From Liolophura sinensis (Eukaryota > Mollusca > Polyplacophora > Chitonida > Chitonidae): 64,000 nucleotides of DNA. A model generated the notes under the pieces. That model saw only the letters and a list, made by a program, of their open reading frames with translations. It searched no databases and was not told the origin of the DNA. Each line of letters begins with the position of its first letter. Positions within the stretch are counted from its first letter, which is position 1. Shown in pieces: positions 21,373 through 33,985 of the stretch. Position numbers and translations under genes: made by a program. The DNA lies in contig NC_088300.1 in the NCBI RefSeq assembly GCF_032854445.1, positions 59,618,984 to 59,682,983 on the forward strand, given 5' to 3'.

Positions 21373-24300
21373 AGGAGTGCATTCACCATAGCAGTGACTG
21401 TGTCCTGAAAGTAACATTTTGGTACTCATTTGTTCCAAAATATCAGGAACGGTGTAGCAATTAATGGACGGAAATGAAATGACTTACATGTACGCATGCA
21501 TATGGCTGGTTTGGAGGTCCGTAGTATTATATTTATGACCGATATGCTGTTACCTTTTCTCTTATTAAACTTTTAACAGAGAAAGCCCAGTGCCCACTTG
21601 GGCAAAGATATCGTACGTACCGATTGTAACCCCTAATATGGATTGTAAACACTGGTAAGGTAACTTTTTGGAGTGGTGATAGTACGTCACACAATAGTGG
21701 TCTCTATAAATGGAAAATTTAGCGCTCAATAACTTTTCTTGCCTTCATTTTCAAAAGTTCTACATCATAATGGTTCAGCAGATAAGGAAAAAATTCATGT
21801 AACATCTTTTTTAAAAAAATAAATAGCACTCTTTCCAAACAGAGTCAATAATTAATAACTAACTGTATACCTAAGCCTAGTATTTGTAGGCCTACTTCAC
21901 GTTAATTTTTGGGCGATTGTACATATTTACAAGTGTCGACCCGATTGTAATTTCTGATTGTAAGCTGGCCAACGACTATCAAATGTATCATACCGTACAA
22001 TGCCTTTGTACAAAAGGGAGCCGAGTTTATTTAGGGCTACGATTATGACCTTAGTTATTTACAGTCAACTTAGGCTTATCCTTTCATGCGAACGGCCCAA
22101 ATTTTTTTTTTTTTAGAAATAACCCCAAATCCCCTATATTTCAACAGACTTTCTATGGATGTGCCACATTCTGCAAGTTTATAGCATGTTGTACATATGA
22201 AAATATTTAGCAAATGACAAGACTTTACTTGTAATCACAACCATGTCAGTACTTTAAGACACGATCTGTTGTCTCGATATCAGCCAACCATTGTCGATTC
22301 TGTATGACGTAGACTTGTATGTCAGAGTTCATAGTTGACTGTTTTTTCTAAAAGCTTCGTCTTCAGTGAGGAGCTGAAGAGTTAAGGGCGAGTGATGAAT
22401 GTAAAAAAAAGTAAAACCCTGTTGGTAGGATTCATTGACTTATTGTTTATGGAGATAAAGGTAATTGTGGGTGACTATTCTTGCGTGGTTGTCATAGCAA
22501 CGACGGCGGTTGGATTCAGCTAGTAGATCCCAGGTGGAGGTATCACGATTAATGACCATCCGATGACGTTTGAGCCTTGACCACATCTAACAAAACTTCA
22601 CTTTGTTGGAAATTGCTTAAAGTAGTCCCCTGGGAGGTGCGCTTTGGATTATCAAATGAACAAATCATGAGTAGATCTGTATGAAAGTACAGTGTTTAGA
22701 GCCACAAGGAAAGCTGCAACAAAGGATAATTATTGGATGCCGCCTTATTCCAGAGGTAATTTTATCAAGGCCTGCTGTTAGCCTGGCGAGGATTCTGTAG
22801 TTTTCTAAAACTGTTTCTGCTGTGAATCATTGCACAAATTTCCGTTCCCTTTGGCTCTTTGGAATATATGTTGGTAACAGAGGAATTAAAAAATAACCTT
22901 GTAGGTGGTATTTTGAAAACAGTGGTAAACATTTTACTAAGGGTCGATTCTTTGATCTTGCATTAACTAAATACGCTCCTAATAAAGAAAGACACATTTT
23001 TTATCCTTTGTGGTATACATATAAATAGGTTTGTTTTTTCCTCAACATCTAAATATGTTTTTATGTTTCTCAGCTAGCTCTTCAGTACTTATGTGTTATT
23101 GGTGTGTCTCCTGTCGAGTTCTAGGTCATCGTTGTCTTGTATTATATTTTGAGCAATGAAATATAGGTTACCTCAGATGTAGTTTGCTAAAGAATGGTTG
23201 GTAGGCTTTGGGTTCTGTTTTCCAGAACCTTTTCTTAAACTAAAGTATATATATATATATTTTTGCATAGGTATTTGATTGCTGTTCAATGCCATACTCA
23301 AACGTTTTTATCCCCCGGCCTACTTCAATTTTGTTTGGACAAAATTCATATTTGGCTTGTTTGCTCGGCGCAAATGACCTTTGACGTACATTATTACGTT
23401 AAAGTTTATATTTTACTTGTTACGCTGTAGTTCCAAAAGTACTCAGCCAAATTCAATGAAATCTTCATACACTTAATGACTTGTAGATCCCCCAGATCAT
23501 GTTTTATGATCACGATGAGTGATCTCTTGGCCAGCTTTCTTCACTCAGAGTTCATAGTTGGCTTGCTATATATCATCTGATGAGACAAAAGCAACGGAAC
23601 TTCGCACAAGGATTCACATTAGAATCAATGCGTTTAACCTTAGACCATCATTCACTTTCGTAGGTGATAAATTTATATTTAGCTCTAGCTCGAATAAACG
23701 CAGTATCTCCAGAATTAACAGTATGCTGGGCAATAGCGTATTCAGTCTTTATGGCTGGGTGACCGTAATGCAAAGAACTGCACAGTCGAACGATGGTAAA
23801 CAGTTTTTGACATCGATGGAAACGTTATCACCTTGGTCATAACATTTTCCATCCAGGTGAAAATGCTCGTGGTACAAAACGTCTCGTTCCTTTTCTCTGG
23901 GGCCAAATACTAAAGATTTAGGATATTAGTTCTTCCAGTATGTCTTTGTTCCAGGTTTCTTGCAGTTTACAACCAGTGCCCAGATGTTATTCAAACGTTC
24001 ATTAGGATTTAAGGCTGATATTAACTTCTATATGGTATATAATGTTTTGATGAGAACAGTATTATAATTTCAGTTGGATTTAACTTGTGTCCACTTTTGA
24101 ACAAATCTTGGAAGATGCTGACAGAACGGTTATCATCTGTGCTATTCTGTTTAACAGCTGTATTTCTTAGGGCTAATTTCTTAGTTTTTCGGTGGTTTGT
24201 GTTGAGAGCTGTTTTGGAAATTGGTCTTGTGGTAAATGACCGGAACTTCCATGTTTGTTGACGGTTGGGATTTGAAAGTCTGTTTAACGCCTATAGATAT

Positions 24301-25015
24301 ACACAGTAATAGTACTCGTTGGCATATTTATGGCTATAGCTGTTTTTTAATTACCATACAAAGCATAAACGGATGTGTTGAATAACTGATTGTTGTTGTT
24401 CCGCATGTCTCAAGCGTAAACACCGATACAAAGCCGCTGTTCATAAAAGTATATGGGTTCTAAAACTGAATAACAAGCACAGCAATAGGGCTGTTGTAGC
24501 AGAAGTTGCCGTGTTGAAGATCATGAAGTCAGTTCATAGAATTTTATTGAACAAAGCACGTCAAACGCGGGGCGCAATGAATGTGTTGCTAAGCGATAGC
24601 TTTTGTAAAAAGTAACAGAAACACATCTCAACGTGAGTCACAGCTAGCGTATTATTCAAACGTAACCAACGAGACAACCACAGTGGCTACCTGAATCTTC
24701 CTCGCTGGATCGTGTAACGTTCCCTCGAAGTATCAATGACCAAAGCAGTCGTTCATTTAACATAGAATTCTGTAGCTAACACACAACTGTCAGTATATAC
24801 CTCTCTTCTACATGGACACAGGCACTGATAAGACACTATTTTAGATTTTGAGCAATCGCGCCGTAGAATTATTGCATTTCTAGTCATGTGGTATTTTCAA
24901 TTAAATACGGGCGCTTTTGTTGCCCGTGAGTGTTCTGTTTTCTGTACCATCCAACTTTGTTGAAACGGAAATGTGCATGTGTATTTTTTGTCAACAAGTT
25001 GAGACAAGTTGAGTG
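21373..25015. other. unannotated stretch of intron 1
   Basis: I find no exon, transposase or array here. A short AT run lies at 23248-23260. The 94-codon frame at 23558 has no recognisable domain. Confidence 0.4.
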
Positions 25016-25019
25016 AATG

Positions 25020-25080
25020 AAGCCAATCAGCAGGCGTGTAGAAATAACGTGACCGTCTTAAGGCACGTGACCCGGGTAAA
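25020..25080 (+). promoter_or_regulatory. promoter-like block before ATG 25081
   Basis: In 60 bp there is a CCAAT box (GCCAATCAGC), a CRE-like AACGTGACCGTC and a CACGTGACC E-box, followed directly by AAAATGGCG, a strong Kozak context. The grouping resembles a proximal promoter, but no transcript evidence exists. Confidence 0.3.
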
Positions 25081-25353
25081 ATGGCGACGTCAAAGGCGAA
25101 AGAGAGAAACTACTCTCACGATGAGACAGTGCCGTTGATACAGGAGTATAGCCACGGCAATTTAACGCAGCCGACAAACCCACGAGACGATGCTTTCCGG
25201 CTGCTCGTGACTGTGTCTCATGTATTGGAGATAAAGATGGAAATTTCCCTCCAATTTATCGAAAGTTTGGTAAAAAAAACGAAAAAAAAAAAAAAAAAAA
25301 AAAAACAGCTCAACACGATTCAACACACAACAGTGTACCTGCGAAGACCGTGG
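25081..25353 (+). CDS. possible first exon of an unknown gene (MADF/Myb-SANT-like start)
   Basis: The frame opens with ATG in a strong context and reads MATSKAKERNYSHDETVPLI, then QEYSHGNLTQPTNPRDDAF. The D-E-x3-LIxEY pattern faintly recalls the start of MADF or Myb/SANT-like DNA-binding domains in harbinger-related proteins, but the expected Trp residues are missing. Near 25271-25304 it runs into a long A-run that would encode poly-Lys, so the real coding part, if any, may end at a GTAAAA donor at 25270. It lies inside intron 1 of the cyclase on the same strand. It could equally be a chance frame or a fragment. Confidence 0.18.
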
Positions 25354-26333
25354 TAGAACAACAGCGTCATTATGTAAGTAGGTTATCGCATTCGCTTGAG
25401 GTGTTTGATCTCGGGTTATACCCTTACAGAGGTTATACAATTCGTAGACGTATATGTGGCTCTCGATGAGATGGTCAGATAGTGATTTGGACAAATGAAA
25501 ACGGTCAAAAATTCACGTGTACCAGGGTTTGTTGAAAAATGTGTTAGCGGACCAAATAGCCAATGCAGTTGTCCACAGGCCAAATATAACAACAGCAGAT
25601 TTAGTTCATATTTAATATAACGTAATATTTAATATACACAAATATTTTTGGGCAAAGTGTAAACTTGAAGCCTTGGCTTAATGTTAAATCTGGTGTTTGG
25701 TCTGAAAGACAGTTTTGCAAAACCCGGCCATGGGCTTGACTACAATTGGTGCCTTGCACCCTGTCACCTTATCTACTCGACTTCACCGAGTTTGTGTGGT
25801 TCTACATGTAGTTATTTTCGGGCATGTTGGATCAAAGCAGAATAATACCAGTGTCTGTCTGAGCTGTCTCTACCATAATGTTCTGTCTTTAGTTTTGGAC
25901 AATGCGGCATGTTGCATACGGCGACGTGAATCGTCAGTTGTAACAAACAAATGTCATTCAATGCATAGCGTGTTTATTTCAATTTTGAATAATCACACAA
26001 TAAATTAGACAATGGCTGTATCAAATCGATATGTGGGTGAAAGCCACAAGATAAACCGGTGAGAAATAACCCCTGAAGTCATTTCTCATATATACATAGA
26101 CAAGTTCGAATAAAATCTAACTAATCTACCACTCCGATTTGAACAATTGGGCTAAAACATCATACATGCATGCATACCGGTTGACTACGTTGTATATCTG
26201 GGTTTTGTCAAGTAGGGACATGCCAGGCAGGACATTCAGGTAAAGAGCTATATAAAATGATGAAAGCGTGTACATGTATAAGGTGATAGTTGTCTCAACA
26301 TTGCTAACACAAGTAAAATTAAGCATCATTGAC

Positions 26334-26605
26334 CTCTTTAGCTCAAACGGTTAAAGCGCTAGCTCGCTGCATTTTTTCCCTGCCCTGTCCAATGGGGTCG
26401 TGTTCAAATCCAGCTCTTGCTGGTTTAATTGCGGCTTTCAGTCATGAGATTTTTAAGACACCTTGCGAACGGCGGTGGGTCATTCCGGACACTCCGGTTT
26501 CCTCCACCCACAAAACTGATCGCTGTGCTACAGTGGGAAATTCCTGAGTATGACAAGCAACACCAGTCAAGTAAATAAATAAATAAACAAATAAATAAAT
26601 GAACG
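26334..26605 (+). mobile_element. SINE-C, full-length
   Basis: It starts CTCTTTAGCTCAAACGGTTA (box A-like), has box B GTGTTCAAATCCAGC near 26401, a body with GGCGGTGGGTCATTCCGG, and ends CTGAGTATGACAAGCAACACC with an AAGTAAATAAATAAA tail. An 11-bp target duplication with one mismatch flanks it: GCATCATTGAC at 26323-26333 and GCATCATTAAC at 26606-26616. The head is derived from a tRNA; it is not a tRNA gene. Confidence 0.85.
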
Positions 26606-26754
26606 GCATCATTAACTAAGTGTTAAATTATTGCGCAGTTTCATTTTGGATGTTTTTCATGTTATCATACACATATGGTTTGTCAGATATTTTCAATGTA
26701 AAGGCATGACCATCCCCAGTCCCTACACAAATATGCCAATGTCATTTGTTCAGC

Positions 26755-27069
26755 ATGATTCACTTAATTGTTTTTCTTCTACCTGTAATACTTATTTGTT
26801 TTTGCTCAGAGGCTCTACTGGGCAGGAATGTTTGCGTTTTGATAATCAACTCAAGTCGCCAGGCATATTTACAACATACGTGGTACATGTATCGCCGTGG
26901 GTTATATGCCCCTGGCATTAGACCAGTAAATGAAGGTAAGGTGCATATTAAATATAACAAAGTAAACTTAACCGTCACATATAATGACGTCCACGGGGAG
27001 GGCTTTGGTGATTGTGAAATACTAAATGATAGATATATGATCTCGTTTATTCCGGAGAAACATCTTTGA
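26755..27069 (+). CDS. possible small secreted protein, unrecognised
   Basis: A 104-codon frame starts with MIHLIVFLLPVILICFCSEA, a good signal-peptide shape (hydrophobic core, small residues at the cut), followed by a mixed, soluble-looking chain with one NLT glycosylation sequon and few Cys. I do not recognise the family. A minus-strand frame of similar length overlaps it, which weakens the coding case, and it lies inside intron 1 of the cyclase. It may be a chance frame, an exon or an intronic gene. Confidence 0.2.
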   Translation: MIHLIVFLLPVILICFCSEALLGRNVCVLIINSSRQAYLQHTWYMYRRGLYAPGIRPVNEGKVHIKYNKVNLTVTYNDVHGEGFGDCEILNDRYMISFIPEKHL

Positions 27070-28288
27070 CAAGCAGTCAGTGCCAAGAAATGGTTCATTC
27101 CTCGCCAGACACCATGGCACTGTGTAATGGCATGATCTTAGCTCTATCTTATTATAGAATAATATGTGTGTATGACGGTGTCAATCATTCTGCTTTGCTT
27201 TGGTTGAGAAGTCAATATTTGAGCGTATCACATGCCTTGAAGATTATGCAGTTTTACGAACTGCTTAATCGGGCGAGCTTCCGGTATTCTCTGAATGCCT
27301 TGTTGACAAATCCTCTGTAAACATATTTGGATAACTGGACATTTGTTCTGACCGTGGCGGTAATGGAATTTTCCATTGGCCTTTTCCATACAGATACATT
27401 GTGTAATGACGACAGCCTGTCTATCAATAAGGTATCACGGAATAGTCTATAAAGAGTTGGATATGATATGATTGAAACTTGACAATATGACTGGCACTAG
27501 ACTGAGAAGGTGACATTAATTTAGGGCACAGTTCGTGGGAGACACGTTGGACAATATGAACGCGGAAGGAGGTTAAACTGTCATGGACTTTCACTAACCA
27601 ATGCGGATGCACGTGTTGCCCTTGATAAAAGGACGGTTCAACTTTTATTTCTTGATGTCGCTCTGTAATTATGTTTATGCCAAGTAACATTTATTGTTCC
27701 TTTTCCGACTTTTGCCGTCTAGTTACCAAAGCGAATTAAAACGAAAGCGATTTATCTGATATATGTGTGATATCCATTTGAAGCAGACACTTCTAGGTCT
27801 TTCCCCATTACCGTTTACAGCTGGAAAATCAATATGTCTATTCTTTTCCCTTAGAATTCCCATAAGCCGTGGATGTGACGTCATTATATGCTACAAGGTT
27901 TTTCGGGCCACATTGTTGATGCGAATATTTTCTCCGTTAATAATCGTTAATATATCTAAGAACGAGATATACGGCAAATAATCCTTTTAATGCTGTTATA
28001 CTTCATTGAGTAAATGAGGATAAATCCTGCTCTTTCCGGTCCTTCTCTGTTCTGCAGACCAAGATCTCCGACCATGGTTTCAGCAGCGGGAACTCAGGCT
28101 GGTGATTTATAACGGGACACTTGTTTTCTTTTTTCTTTTTTTTTTATGGAGAACCGACACTTTTCACTAGCGAAGTTCCAGTCTATATTTGGTTCTCAAA
28201 AGGCGCTATACGTTTCTTTGTCGCACAGCTATTCAGAAGTTGTTCTTAAATGGGCGAATCCAAAAGACCAAAGACTTAATTAAAGATG
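27070..28288. other. unannotated stretch of intron 1
   Basis: No supported gene, transposon or repeat seen. Confidence 0.4.
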
Positions 28289-28550
28289 GATTTGGACTTG
28301 ATAGTGAAGATTTGGACATGGTAGTGGGGGATTTGGACTTAGTGGGGGATTTGGACTTAGTGGGGGATTTGGACATGATAGTGGCGGATTTGGACTTAAT
28401 AGTGGAGGATTTGGACATGATAGTCAACTATTTGGAATTGATAGTGGGGGATTTGACATGATAGGGAATTTATACATGATAGTGGTAGATTTGAACTTGA
28501 TAATGGTGGATTTGGACTTGAAAGTTGTGAATTTGGACTTGATAGTGTTA
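28289..28550. repeat. 21-bp tandem array, about 13 copies
   Basis: Units of mostly 21 bp (some 18 bp) on the pattern GATTTGGACATGATAGTGGG. In one plus frame most units read DLDxIVx, and in the minus frame a Ser/Lys-rich SKSxTIM repeat is open. Unit length in multiples of three keeps the frames open; I see no start, splice or domain evidence for a protein. Confidence 0.9.
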
Positions 28551-29635
28551 TATATTATTACATGTTATTTTACAAGAACATTTCCACCTCCTTTTGATAC
28601 TTTTAATATTGATAATCGAAAATACATTTATATAAATGCGAATGAATACAAAATACATTTGGGTTGTTAATCACGTGTATTGATAATTCTCAACGCATAC
28701 TAATATCGTTCAGGATATGACAAGAATCAGGTAGGGACGGATTCCGAAAATTGCATACTAACTTATCAGCCAGTTTTCATGCCATCATCAATAAAACAAC
28801 AATAAAATCTTGTTCGTATATCGTTTGTTTGCATCGGATGTTTCATTGTTTTTGATGAACTGTTTACTGATGAAATATCGGATGACGAAAATTATATAGG
28901 GACAAATATTTATGTTGAATTAGCGAGTATTTATTTATACTGAATATTTAATAACTGTGACTTTTGTATATATTTACTCTTTTGTATATAATATCTCTTA
29001 CTTTACTGAAACAGTATTTACACAATCTGCTTTTGATACTTGACAAGTTTCGTGCTTAGCGATATTGTAACAGGTGCACAACGTAATGGAGGGTGAAAAA
29101 GAGAAAGTCCGGACAGGATTTTGTCCGCAAACAATCAGAACCAAATTCATCACGGTTTTATTTGGTTTTTCTCAAAGTTATGATCAATGTTCTCCCCAAG
29201 ATGCCTCGTAATTATGACAGTTTTGTTGGAAAACGTCAAGGCTTGACGACTAAATGGCTTCATTAGTTTACCAATTCGTGTGTTGGAGGTCAGACAAAAA
29301 GGAAAAAAATTAAATGGATTTGGCAGCCTAAGTTTTTCAGAATTGGCACTTCTTCAAGAAGACTTAGTTGATAATACATAGCCACATCACGCTCATATTT
29401 CATGTAATAAAGAGAGATGGTCGAATGAAAATTTGATATTAAATGTCTGAGTGTCTAAATCAACCGAAGAACCAGATTACAGTTCTCCTCTGTCAAAATG
29501 ATAAAGCGACTTATAGACTGATTTCCTGTGTAATTCGTAAATGGAATTAAATTGTAAATTATCTGATGGGCCTATGAGAACAATTCTCGCTTTATGTCGC
29601 TTTTACACCAACAGAATTTAAGCTCTTGCTTTAGG
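28551..29635. other. unannotated AT-rich stretch of intron 1
   Basis: No gene, transposon or array found. Confidence 0.4.
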
Positions 29636-30261
29636 ATCGTTCTCCAACGGCCTTGGGTCCTTGACGGCCTCTTTTTGTAAATATATTACGAGACGGCTCT
29701 TCCACAGCCTTGGAAGTTTCAATTGCTCTGTTTGTAGATCGATTTCAAGACGGTTCTTCTACAGCCTTGAAACCTTCACGGGCTTTACCTGTAGATGGAT
29801 TACGAGACGGTTCTTCCAAGCCTTGGAACCTTCACGGGCTCTGTCTATAGATAGATTACGAGGCGGTTATTTTACAGCTTTGAAACCTTCACGGGCTCTG
29901 TTTGTTGATAGATAATAAGACGGTTCTACCACGGCCTTGGGAACTTCATGGGCTCTGTCTGTAGATATACCACTAGACGGTTGTTTCAGAACCCTGGAAA
30001 GGTTACTGGCTCTGTCTGTAGATATACTACAACATGGTTCTTCCACGGGCTTGGAAACTTCATGGGCTCTGTCTGGAGATATATCACAAGACGGTTCTTC
30101 CACAGGCTTGGAACCTTCGCGGGCTCTGTCTGTAGATATACTATAACACGGTTCTTCCACGGCCTTGGAAACTTCATGGGCTCTGTCTGGAGATATACCA
30201 CTAGACGGTTCTTCCACAGCCTTGGAACCTTCGCGGGCTCTGTCTGTAGATTGACTACGAC
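29636..30261. repeat. 57-bp minisatellite, 11 copies, open on both strands
   Basis: Copies start at about 29636, 29693, 29750, 29807, 29863, 29920, 29977, 30034, 30091, 30148 and 30205; one is 56 bp. The unit holds ACGGTTCTTCCACAGCCTTGG, then AACCTTC and GGGCTCTGTCTGTAGATATA. Since 57 = 3 x 19, each frame repeats every 19 residues. The minus strand has a 137-codon frame from 30280 with repeats such as DRAHEVSKAVEEP, and the plus strand has frames with repeats such as SVCRYTTRRFFH. No evidence decides for a protein; as it stands it is an intronic minisatellite. Confidence 0.92.
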
Positions 30262-31782
30262 TTAGATCTGCTAATAACATTATTCATAACATTACCATTA
30301 TCTGCGTATTCAGTTTCATATCAGTCTGAATTTTGATGATGAGTTTGTGACAAAATTAGCCAAATTAATGCACGGAGCTCGATTTTTGGAAACTATTGCT
30401 TCAAGGGATCAAAAAACGGATGTAAACTTTACTAGTGTTTAATTAATGTGCCATTTAATGGGCATTCTATTATACTTTGTATTTTCGTACTGCATACAAC
30501 GTGGAACGTCAACGGGTCTAAAATCAGGGACGCACTCTTCGGAACATACCTGTGCCACGACTCGCGTCACAAACTCTAGCTAGAACGACATCATTTCAAA
30601 CCAGAGGGTTATCACACGTGCTCAGGCGACAAATCCATTAAAGCAGTCGACAAAAAACTCATTCTAATCAAAACATTCATAAGATGCATTACCGTGCATG
30701 TTGTTCGATATGTCCATATATTTAGCCGCATGTATACATCTGCAAGTAAACTGAAACAACTGATTCTTATTATTCCATGTCATGCATGTGGCTTAAGGTA
30801 ACAGAAAGATAACATTGCAATGGTTTCTGTACGACGATGAAGATAATCGACCGTTTCTGCTGATAGGTTTGTTTAAAGAGAAGCAATCCAGCTGCTAATG
30901 TTTTACTGTGCATCGGTTTACAATTATTTACAGTTATGTTGCTGCAAACTCATGCCGTCAGTTAGCATTGATTCGGATTCCCTTAGCTGTGGGCAACGTT
31001 GAAATCGTGCTACCGTGACTTGAGCGTCGGTATTGTTGCCGAGCGGTTCATTTTCGCTGTTGACAAATACTTTACGTATGTTTTATTACGTATATGACTT
31101 CCTTGGTTGATGCTTAGTGTTTACTGAGTGTATCCCTCGACTGCTTGATAAAGCCTCTCCATATACTGTTGAATATATATTTGTCGACTCATTTTTAACA
31201 GGACGGTTTGATCTAAATTTTGCTGTTTTTGTACTCAATTATAGGACACACCCCTCGTGTTATCTCTGAAATAATATTGAAACAGACGCTAAGGAGAAAG
31301 AAACCTCCAATCTGATATAAACATCGCTCATTTGATTTTACCGGAGCTATAGAGCTCTGGCCCACGGGCGATATCCAAATTACACAACGGCTGCTCTGAT
31401 AACTTCCCTTCGCCACGATGTGGCTGAAATACTACCGATGTGACGTAAAACCATAATCTTTCATTCATTCATTTATAGCTTTTCAAGACATGGAATTTTA
31501 TCCCAGTGTTTTTGTAAACACCATCTTTACTTGATACACAAACACAATCCTAGACGCAGGCATCGTTGTATCTTTGAAACACCATTCTCAGTGAAACACC
31601 CGTACATTGTCAACCAGCGTTGCTATCGGCCTGCACGCGCGTCCCTGACTCCCAGGCATACAGAAAAAAATAACTAACGCTTGATGCTGTATTCCTCGTC
31701 TTGTCGACGAATGTGGTAACTTATGAAAGACAGATTGACTAATCAGAAGCCTGGAATTTTTTGTGAATTGTGATAAAGTGTG

Positions 31783-32110
31783 AAAACATGAGGTGGTAAA
31801 TTATAATGGGATAACATGAGGGTCAGTTATAGTGGAATAACATGAGGGCGTCAGTTATAGTAGGATAACATGAGGGCGTCAGTTATAGTGGGATAACATG
31901 AGGGCGTCAGTTATAGTGGGATAACATGAGGGGGTAAATTATAATGGGATAACATGAGGGGTCATTTATAGTGGAATAACATGAGGGCGTGAGTTATAGT
32001 GGGATAAGATTAGGGCGTCAGTTATAGTGAGATAGCATGAGGGCGTCAGTTATAGTGGGATAACATGAGGGGGCTAGTAAATGGGATAACATGAGGGCGT
32101 CGGATAACTC
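31783..32110. repeat. 26-28-bp tandem array, 12 copies
   Basis: Unit ATAACATGAGGGCGTCAGTT followed by ATAGTGGG. Some copies read GGTAAATTATAATGGG in place of GTCAGTTATAGTGGG, so at least two unit variants are mixed. No coding sense. Confidence 0.92.
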
Positions 32111-33433
32111 GAATTTAAAAAAAATCTTTTTTGACATTGTTTCGACGCGTTTATTAGCCATTAGGAGGGAAGTAAGCATAGATGTGTTTGCGTTATCTCG
32201 GTTAGCCGGTGGTATCTACCAGCAATAATAGATAATAGAACAATTACTTGGGGCACAAGCACATTAGTGTGCAAGATAAAAGCAGCTTCAAAACACGAAA
32301 GCAATGTAGTATTATTAAACACTATAAAGAATATCACATGAAATGTTTTCATTAGTTAATCCTGCGGGTTCTTTCAAAGACAAATACTTTGTTGTGACGT
32401 GAGTTGATAACTATAAATTAATTTTTAATTTGGAATTTTAATGAGGCCATGTTAGATAAACGAGAGACACGATTGAGCGTCACTCGTACCCCACGCTCAT
32501 ATTGTTAAAATGCAGACGAAAGCTGGGGTAACGCCAGCGGAAATAGTCTCCCGCTCAGGTTGTAGAAAAAAACGCGTACCTGATTGGTTAGAATTATATT
32601 AAAATATGAAAAAAAAGTTACTTACTTTTAAAACTTTCATGTGGGATACTTTATGGATGCATTTATACATTTGGTCTGTTGTTGTCTTTTCCTTTAAAAG
32701 TTTTGGGTTCATGATTTAGGGTGGGGTTTCTATTGAGAATGGCGAGCATTTCTTTGAATATCAATGTGAGCCAATGTTGCGCTATATCTATGTTGCATTT
32801 AATAGCAATTTTCGGTCTAAACTTCGCCGACAAATCCAGAGCTGCAGCTTAGCGCAAATGAATGTGGTAAATCTTAAAACATCCGTGAATTGAACAGTGC
32901 CATAAGCTGAATGCACATAGCTTTAATGAAATTTACATGGATTTAATTCTGCAGATTTACAAAGTAAAGGCACAGGTAGATACAAGTGCCTTTGGGTTTA
33001 ATTACTTTTGCAACTAATAACCTTGACCGTAAACAGTAAGTTGATCTTGCGCTGCTTGTACATATATACTGCGACTAAGTGAGTTTTCATACAGCCTATA
33101 TCTGGACACATGTAAAAAAGGTTGATTTTTTATCTTAAAACATTTGCATATTGTTTGATTACTCCTCATCTGGGTTGTTTTTAGTACAAAACGGTTCACC
33201 ATCAATTATGCCCATCTGGCAAACTACCGTTATATACAAAATCATTATTTGCGCAGTACGTTTTTGCTCCAGTCATTAGCGACCAACGTCAGCTTAATAT
33301 ATTGATCTATTTAGCTGATGTAAAAACCAAAAATCAAATCGCACTGCCTGTAGAACTATGATTGGTTGAGCTGTTATACTATTGTGTGATATATCTGGAT
33401 GCGTAAGGCCAGGCATTTGGGCATATACTGCCA

Positions 33434-33545
33434 GATTGGTGTTCAACGCCGCATCAAAAGAGTATTTCACTTACACGACGGCGGTTAGTTTCATGAGTAG
33501 GCAAAACGGAGTGTCCGAAGAGTATTCGACGAGTAACTGATGAAC
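33434..33545 (-). mobile_element. SINE-A-related fragment, diverged
   Basis: GATTGGTGTTCAACGCCGCA and TATTTCACTTACACGACGG match the reverse complement of the SINE-A tail. The next block, CGGTTAGTTTCATGAGTAGG, differs from SINE-A and recurs at 34.99 and 53.57 kb, so it is a separate subfamily sharing the tail. Confidence 0.6.
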
Positions 33546-33740
33546 GTGCCCACGTGTGACTCGAAAGACGTTCACTCGAAGGCCGAGCACAGTATTTATG
33601 CCACATTCGTGGAAAGCACGAAATTTCTCATAAATTTCATGTAGGACCAGCTACACAGTCGCATATCGCCACCAAGATTTCAACACCAGTGGGGAAATGA
33701 AAATTCCCGTGTGAGGTGAGCATTGCATCAAGACCTTCTG

Positions 33741-33985
33741 TCATGGCAACGCCGTGTCTTCACTACTCGTAACTATGGTGGCTACGTCCACATGTCTTGC
33801 ATATACTTGTTGCTATGCCAGCTACATGTACGTTACCATCATAGCGACGCCAAGTCTTCACTACAGCTAGTAGTGTGCTAGTTACGGGCACGTCTTCACT
33901 ATTTGTTGCTTTAGTAATTACGTGCAGGTTACCACCGTGGTGACGCCGTTGCTACTGGTTGCTATGGTAGTTACGGGCCCGCTTT
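33741..33985. repeat. degenerate ~58-bp repeats, about four copies
   Basis: Recurring blocks are GTCTTCACTA, TTGTTGCTATG, TAGTTACGGGCAC and GACGCCGT. Copies are well diverged. Confidence 0.5.

Noticed and set aside
26334-26420. tRNA gene
   Set aside because: Box A and box B are present, but the sequence continues into a SINE body and A-rich tail with flanking target duplications, and no cloverleaf with a clear anticodon stem is seen. The same applies to SINE-A and SINE-B heads.
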